Below are positions 5,274 through 9,401 of a stretch of 9,401 nt of DNA, piece after piece. Source of the DNA: an uncultured Sutterella sp. (lineage in GTDB: Bacteria; Pseudomonadota; Gammaproteobacteria; Burkholderiales; Burkholderiaceae_F); assembly GCA_934255515.1 (NCBI GenBank), contig CAKQON010000071.1, positions 1 through 9,401 of the forward strand. The letters run 5' to 3'. The translations under genes and the position numbers were made by a program. The stretch's first letter is position 1. Each line of letters starts with the position of its first letter. A model generated the notes under the pieces. That model ran no database searches. It worked only from the letters and a program-made list of their open reading frames with translations, and was not told the DNA's origin.

Positions 5274-7424
5274 ATGAAGGAAACTGACTTATCCTCCGAT
5301 CTCCGTGAAGGCACGGAGCCGCTCCTCGCGATCCGGGATCTCCGGGTCGCCTTCAGCGGCGTTGAAGTGCTTCACGGAATCGACCTTGATCTTCCGAAGG
5401 GCGAGACGCTCGCCCTCATCGGCGAATCGGGGTCAGGCAAATCCGTCCTCGCAAGGTCGATCCTCGGCCTTGCGGGGTCAAAGAACACCACCACCGGAAG
5501 CATCCGGTTCGAGGGCCGCGAACTCGCCGGCGCCCCTGAAAAGGAGCTCCGCCGCATCCGCGGCGCCGAAATCAGCATGATCGTGCAGGACGCCATGGCG
5601 GCTCTGAACCCCATGCGCACGATCGGCGACCAGCTGATTGAAACCATCGTCTACCGTCATCCCGACTATCGGAACCGCGCGAGCGAACGGCTCCTCTTCG
5701 AAAAGAAGAAGGAACTCACTGAGCTCGCGATCTCATTCCTAAAGCAGGTCGGGATCACCGCGCCCGAAAAGCGCATCTCGAGCTATCCCCACCAGCTCTC
5801 GGGCGGCATGCGTCAGCGCGTGCTGATTGCGCTCGCGCTCATCGGAGCGCCGAAGCTTCTGCTCGCCGACGAACCCACGACCGCGCTCGACGTGGTCGTG
5901 CAGCGCGAGATTCTCTCGGAACTGAGGGATCTCGTGCGCGCCCGCGGGATGTCGATGCTTCTCGTCACGCACGACCTTCACCTCGCGCGCGACGTCGCCG
6001 ACCGCGTCGCCGTCATGTACGCAGGCACCCTCATGGAAGTCGGGCCCTGCGAAAAGGTGATTCCCAATCCCTCGCACCCCTATACCGAAGGGCTTCTCAA
6101 TGCCATGCCCGACATGGAAAGCCCACGGGGGTCCCTGAAGCCCATTGAGGGCGAGGTGCCTTCGCCCTCTGAACTCGGGAAGGGCTGCCCCTTCGCGAGC
6201 CGGTGCGTGCTCGCGGAAACCCGCTGCCGCGAGCACCTCCCCGACATGATCGCCATCGCGCCCGACTGGTCCTCGCGCTGCGACAATGCCCATACGCGCA
6301 CGGCCGACCTCGAAAAGCTCGAGGAGCTCGCGGCTGCGGCTCCGGAAGGCGCGGGGTCGGTCAAGATCGAAAAGGAAATCGACCGGAAGGGGTTCGGGAG
6401 CGTTCAGAAGAGCGACTTCCCCGTCATCGTCGACGCCCGGATCAAAAAGCACTGCTACTACGCGCGCCGCGGGTTCTTCGGGCGCAAAACCCCCTGGAAC
6501 GTGCTCGAGGACGTCGATCTTCAGATCAAGAGCGGCGAAGTTTTGGGGCTCGTCGGCGAATCGGGGTGCGGCAAATCGACGCTCGCGCGCCTCATGCTCG
6601 GCCTCATGCGCCCGACCTCGGGTTCGGTCAAATTCCGCGATGAGGAATATCCCGAACCCCGGACCGCTCCCTGGAGAGCGCAGCGCGCCGCGGCGCAGAT
6701 GATCTACCAGGACCCCTTCAGCTGCTTTGACGAGCGGATGAGCGTCCTCGACCAGATCGCCGAACCCCTTGAGGTACACCTCCATCTCTCTCACGAAGAC
6801 GCCTGCGCGAAGGCGCTTCAGGTCCTTCGGGCCGTGGGTCTTCCCGAACACAATGCGAAGAAGCTCCCCGGCGTCATGTCGGGCGGGCAGCTTCAGCGCG
6901 CGGCGATTGCCCGCGCGGTGGCGCTCCGGCCCGCGCTCCTGGTCTGCGACGAACCCGTGGCGTCGCTCGACGTCTCGATTCAGGCCCAGGTCCTCGCGCT
7001 TCTCAATCGCCTGAAGGCCGCCACCCACATGGCGATGCTTTTTGTTTCGCACAACTTGAACGTCGTGCGCTACCTCTGCGACCGCGCGGCGGTGATGTAC
7101 TTGGGGCGCATCGTCGAGCTCGGGCCCGTCGACGAAGTCTTCCACCATCCGCAGCATCCCTACACGCGGCTGCTGCTCGCCTCAACGCCCGGCGCCGAGG
7201 ACGACGTAATCCGCTTCTATCCGAAGGGCGTGATGCCAAGCCCGATGGAGCGCCCCGAGGGGTGCGTCTTCGCCAACCGCTGCCCCGTCGCGTGCGACCG
7301 CTGCAGAAAGGAGGTCCCGCAGCTCGAGGCCGTGAACGACCATCACCAGACGGCTTGCTTCGTGAAGCACTCCTTCATCACCGATGCGCCGCTTCCCGGC
7401 CCTTCGCAGCAATCGGGAGACTGA
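5274..7424 (+). CDS. Fused double ATPase of a peptide ABC importer (DppD-DppF or GsiA type)
   Basis: A 716-residue cytoplasmic protein with both nucleotide-binding domains of the importer on one chain. Domain 1 has Walker A GESGSGKS (50-57), Q-loop Q105, signature LSGGMRQR (175-182), Walker B LLLADE ending at E200 and switch H233. Domain 2 has Walker A GESGCGKST (428-436), Q-loop Q479, signature MSGGQLQR (535-542), Walker B LLVCDE ending at E560 and switch H593. All catalytic positions are intact in both, so both sites should hydrolyse ATP. Each domain is followed by an oligopeptide-transporter C-terminal segment with four cysteines: C305, C311, C318, C336 and C664, C670, C677, C695, with identical spacing (C-x5-C-x6-C-x17-C). 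Related dipeptide transporter ATPases bind a [4Fe-4S] cluster there. E. coli GsiA is a comparable fusion but shorter (about 620 residues). The start has only a weak purine-rich Shine-Dalgarno (AGAAG just before ATG); no better start exists downstream. It follows the binding protein by 35 bases and precedes the first permease by 3. Confidence 0.95.
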   Translation: MKETDLSSDLREGTEPLLAIRDLRVAFSGVEVLHGIDLDLPKGETLALIGESGSGKSVLARSILGLAGSKNTTTGSIRFEGRELAGAPEKELRRIRGAEISMIVQDAMAALNPMRTIGDQLIETIVYRHPDYRNRASERLLFEKKKELTELAISFLKQVGITAPEKRISSYPHQLSGGMRQRVLIALALIGAPKLLLADEPTTALDVVVQREILSELRDLVRARGMSMLLVTHDLHLARDVADRVAVMYAGTLMEVGPCEKVIPNPSHPYTEGLLNAMPDMESPRGSLKPIEGEVPSPSELGKGCPFASRCVLAETRCREHLPDMIAIAPDWSSRCDNAHTRTADLEKLEELAAAAPEGAGSVKIEKEIDRKGFGSVQKSDFPVIVDARIKKHCYYARRGFFGRKTPWNVLEDVDLQIKSGEVLGLVGESGCGKSTLARLMLGLMRPTSGSVKFRDEEYPEPRTAPWRAQRAAAQMIYQDPFSCFDERMSVLDQIAEPLEVHLHLSHEDACAKALQVLRAVGLPEHNAKKLPGVMSGGQLQRAAIARAVALRPALLVCDEPVASLDVSIQAQVLALLNRLKAATHMAMLFVSHNLNVVRYLCDRAAVMYLGRIVELGPVDEVFHHPQHPYTRLLLASTPGAEDDVIRFYPKGVMPSPMERPEGCVFANRCPVACDRCRKEVPQLEAVNDHHQTACFVKHSFITDAPLPGPSQQSGD

Positions 7425-7427
7425 TTC

Positions 7428-8348
7428 ATGTTCGCACTCATTTCGAGACTTGTCTTCCGCTCGGCCCTGACGCTCCTCCTCCTTGCAGCCTGCGTCTTCT
7501 TCGGGCTTCACATGACGGGCGACCCTGCGCGCCTCATGCTCGGCGATTCGGCCGACCAGATCGCGCTCGACGCCTTCCGCGAGCAGTGGGGACTCAATAA
7601 ACCCCTCTGGGAGCAGTTCATCGTCTACATCCAGAAGGCGCTCACGCTCGACATGGGCGTGAGCTACGCGACGAGCCAGCCCGTGAAGGACGTCTTCCTC
7701 GAGGCGCTCGACGCCACGATCGACCTCATGGTGCCCACTGCCATAGTGACGCTTCTCATCGGCATCCCGTCGGGCGTCGTTGCGGCGCTCCACCGCGACA
7801 CCGCCCTCGACCGCGGCATGATGGTGCTGTCGGTCTTCGGCTACGCGGTTCCCAACTTCTTCATGGGCGTGCTCCTTCTTCTCGTCTTCTCGATCTGGCT
7901 CGGGTGGCTTCCGTCCTACGGGAACGCGACGCTCCTGCACTACATCATGCCGATCATCACGATGGCGACCGCAGAAGCGGCGATATTCTCGCGCTACGCG
8001 AGAAGCGCGATGCTTGAAGCCATGCGGCTCCCCTGCGTGCGCGCAGCAAAGATGAGAGGGCTCCCCAGGGCCCGCATCATCTGGCTCCATGCGCTCCCGA
8101 ACGCGATGCTCTCAATTCTCACGATTCTCGGCTTTTTCCTCGGCACCCTCGTTGCCGGCGCCGTCATCACGGAAACCGTCTTCTCCTGGCCCGGCGTCGG
8201 GAAGCTCCTCGTTCAGTCGGTGGCGCTTCGCGACATTCCGGTCGTGCAGATGATCGTGCTCGCCACAGGCGCATCCCTCATTCTCGCCAACCTCCTCATG
8301 GACATTCTCGCCCTCGTCGTGAATCCGCGCCTGAGGAAGGAAAACTGA
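7428..8348 (+). CDS. ABC importer permease 1 (DppB/GsiC-like)
   Basis: A 306-residue inner-membrane permease of the binding-protein-dependent type, the same length as E. coli GsiC. It has an N-terminal helix (about 9-28), the conserved GDPARLMLG after it (31-39), a periplasmic loop with the QWGLNKPLWEQF block (53-64) typical of DppB/OppB proteins, and about five further helices. The cytoplasmic coupling loop with the EAA-type motif runs from about 205 to 226 (RAAKMRGLPRARII then LPNA) and docks onto the ATPase. The C-terminus shows ETVFSWPGVGKLL (249-261), highly conserved in this family. GGGAGA (7415-7420) precedes ATG by seven bases, and only three bases separate it from the ATPase stop, so translation is probably coupled. 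It pairs with the next gene to form the channel. Confidence 0.95.
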   Translation: MFALISRLVFRSALTLLLLAACVFFGLHMTGDPARLMLGDSADQIALDAFREQWGLNKPLWEQFIVYIQKALTLDMGVSYATSQPVKDVFLEALDATIDLMVPTAIVTLLIGIPSGVVAALHRDTALDRGMMVLSVFGYAVPNFFMGVLLLLVFSIWLGWLPSYGNATLLHYIMPIITMATAEAAIFSRYARSAMLEAMRLPCVRAAKMRGLPRARIIWLHALPNAMLSILTILGFFLGTLVAGAVITETVFSWPGVGKLLVQSVALRDIPVVQMIVLATGASLILANLLMDILALVVNPRLRKEN

Positions 8349-8369
8349 CCGCCCGGGGGATTCAACAAA

Positions 8370-9239
8370 ATGACTGCTGTCACTGAAACTCTCCAAAAGC
8401 CCGGGCTTCTCTCCCGGATCATTGCCGGAAGACCCCGGGGGCTTGCCGGACTCTCGGCGACAATCCTCGTCGTCTTCTTCTGCGCGGGGCTTCTCGCGCC
8501 GGTCGCCGCCCCCTACGGGCTCGAGGACATGGATCTGATGTCGAGGCTCGCAGCGCCCTTTACGTCGCTCGCGCACCCGCTCGGGACCGACGAGCTCGGG
8601 CGCGACGTGCTCTCGAGGCTCCTCTATTCCCTGAGGCTTTCCTTCGTTCTTGCCGTGACGGGCACGCTTCTCGGGGCCATCGTCGGCACGGCGCTCGGGT
8701 TCCTCGCCGCCCGGTTCGGGGGCTTCATCGACGACCTCGTCAATACCGGGATCGACTTTACGGCGTCGCTTCCCTTCATTGTGCTTGCGCTTACGATCCT
8801 TGCCTTCCTCGGCACCGACGTGAAGGTGATCATCGTCATCATGGCGGTCTACGGGTGGGACCGCTACGCGAGGCTCGCAAGAAACCTTGCGCGTTCGGCC
8901 TATACCGAGGGCTATGCAGGGGCCCTTGAGAGCCTCGGCATTCCGACCCGGCGGATACTGCTGAGGCACATTCTTCCCAACATTGCGAGCGCGCTTGTCG
9001 TCAACATGACGCTCAACTTCCCCGGGATGATTCTGCTTGAAACGTCGCTCTCCTTCCTCGGCGTGGGCGTGCAGCCCCCGATGAGTTCGTTGGGCACCAT
9101 GCTCGGCTTCGGCCGCGACTACCTCACCACCGCCTGGTGGATCGCCGTCATTCCCGGCGTCGTCATCGTGATTTCGACGCTTTCCATGTCGCTTCTCGGC
9201 GACTGGGTCCAGCAGAAGCTCGACCCGCAGAGCCGATAA
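8370..9239 (+). CDS. ABC importer permease 2 (DppC/GsiD-like)
   Basis: A 289-residue inner-membrane permease, partner of the preceding one. It starts with a cytoplasmic tail and one helix (about 28-48), followed by the family hallmark HPLGTDELGRDVLSRLLY (69-86). Further helices are near 91-112, 135-147, 152-163, 205-225 and 255-277. The coupling loop has the EAA-type motif at about 182-205 (GALESLGIPTRRILLRHILPN). LSFLGVGVQPP (227-237) and the terminal GDWVQQKLDP are also typical of DppC/OppC proteins. GGGGGA (8355-8360) lies nine bases before ATG, and the gap to the previous stop is 21 bases, so it is the last gene of the operon. No clear intrinsic terminator follows the stop; the first strong hairpin is about 100 bases downstream and lacks a T tract. 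Confidence 0.95.
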   Translation: MTAVTETLQKPGLLSRIIAGRPRGLAGLSATILVVFFCAGLLAPVAAPYGLEDMDLMSRLAAPFTSLAHPLGTDELGRDVLSRLLYSLRLSFVLAVTGTLLGAIVGTALGFLAARFGGFIDDLVNTGIDFTASLPFIVLALTILAFLGTDVKVIIVIMAVYGWDRYARLARNLARSAYTEGYAGALESLGIPTRRILLRHILPNIASALVVNMTLNFPGMILLETSLSFLGVGVQPPMSSLGTMLGFGRDYLTTAWWIAVIPGVVIVISTLSMSLLGDWVQQKLDPQSR

Positions 9240-9337
9240 GGTTTTGTGATTTTGTCTGAATGAAATGCCGCACGCTGAAACCCTTTTCTGGCTCTTCGGA
9301 AATTACCGGGCAAACGATACCTATAGCGGAAAATCTC

Positions 9338-9396
9338 GGCTTGGTTGGGGTATAACTCCCCAACCAGGGGTCAAGCCAGCCTCATCAAGGGCTTGA
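9338..9396. repeat. Nested and alternating inverted repeats at the right edge
   Basis: GGTTGGGG (9343-9350) is the reverse complement of CCCCAACC (9358-9365) around the spacer TATAACT. Outside it GGCTTG (9338-9343) can pair with CAAGCC (9372-9377), leaving a seven-base bulge. The same CAAGCC, extended to TCAAGCC (9371-9377), also pairs with GGCTTGA (9390-9396). The two folds exclude each other. No T tract follows, so it is not a standard terminator. It may be an operator or leader of the next gene, a stabilising hairpin of the importer mRNA, or a recombination site. The rest of 9240-9337 shows no recognisable feature. Confidence 0.5.
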
Positions 9397-9401
9397 GAGC
9401 G

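Noticed and set aside
9338..9401. tRNA gene or XerCD dif-like site
   Set aside because: The hairpins do not form a cloverleaf and there is no T-loop consensus; the palindrome does not resemble the conserved dif core.
1..9401. CRISPR array, transposase, toxin-antitoxin, phage or defence genes
   Set aside because: No regularly spaced repeats and no motifs of such families on either strand.

Overview
GC-rich, densely coded bacterial DNA of proteobacterial type. The tRNA-modification gene tcdA, a classical Dpp/Opp-type peptide importer and strong preference for G/C-ending codons all fit a Gram-negative. The style of the M20 amidohydrolase, the EamA-type exporter remnant and the fused double-ATPase importer suggests a betaproteobacterium, perhaps Sutterellaceae-like. 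That placement is an inference from gene content, not something the sequence proves.

Layout. Positions 1-128 hold a small Rho-independent terminator from a gene outside the window, overlapped by a plausible promoter. Positions 129-1316 (+) encode an intact M20-family amidohydrolase/peptidase, closed by a clear terminator at 1340-1378. Positions 1240-2620 are a decay zone. It holds a minus-strand EamA/DMT exporter gene broken by a frameshift and lacking its TM3-TM4 segment. Next comes a leader with two strong hairpins, then a plus-strand remnant that looks like the C-terminal third of a LysR-type regulator. The two remnants point away from each other, the usual arrangement of a LysR regulator and the exporter it controls. 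Positions 2603-3433 (-) encode TcdA, which makes the cyclic t6A modification in tRNA. Positions 3682-9239 (+) are a complete ABC importer operon: periplasmic binding protein, a single polypeptide carrying both ATPase domains, and two permeases. The last 160 bases hold nested inverted repeats but no gene that can be closed within the window.

How it works together. The binding protein captures a small peptide or peptide-like ligand in the periplasm. The two permeases form the channel and the fused ATPase drives import; this layout resembles DppABCDF and GsiABCD. The upstream M20 enzyme cleaves amide or peptide bonds in the cytoplasm and could process imported substrates, but it is a separate transcription unit, so that link is only suggestive. 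I found no CRISPR array, transposase, tRNA or rRNA, and no convincing evidence of a previously undescribed system. The most unusual stretches are the decayed regulator/exporter pair with its attenuator-like leader, the duplicated four-cysteine motif in the fused ATPase, and the nested palindromes at the right edge.
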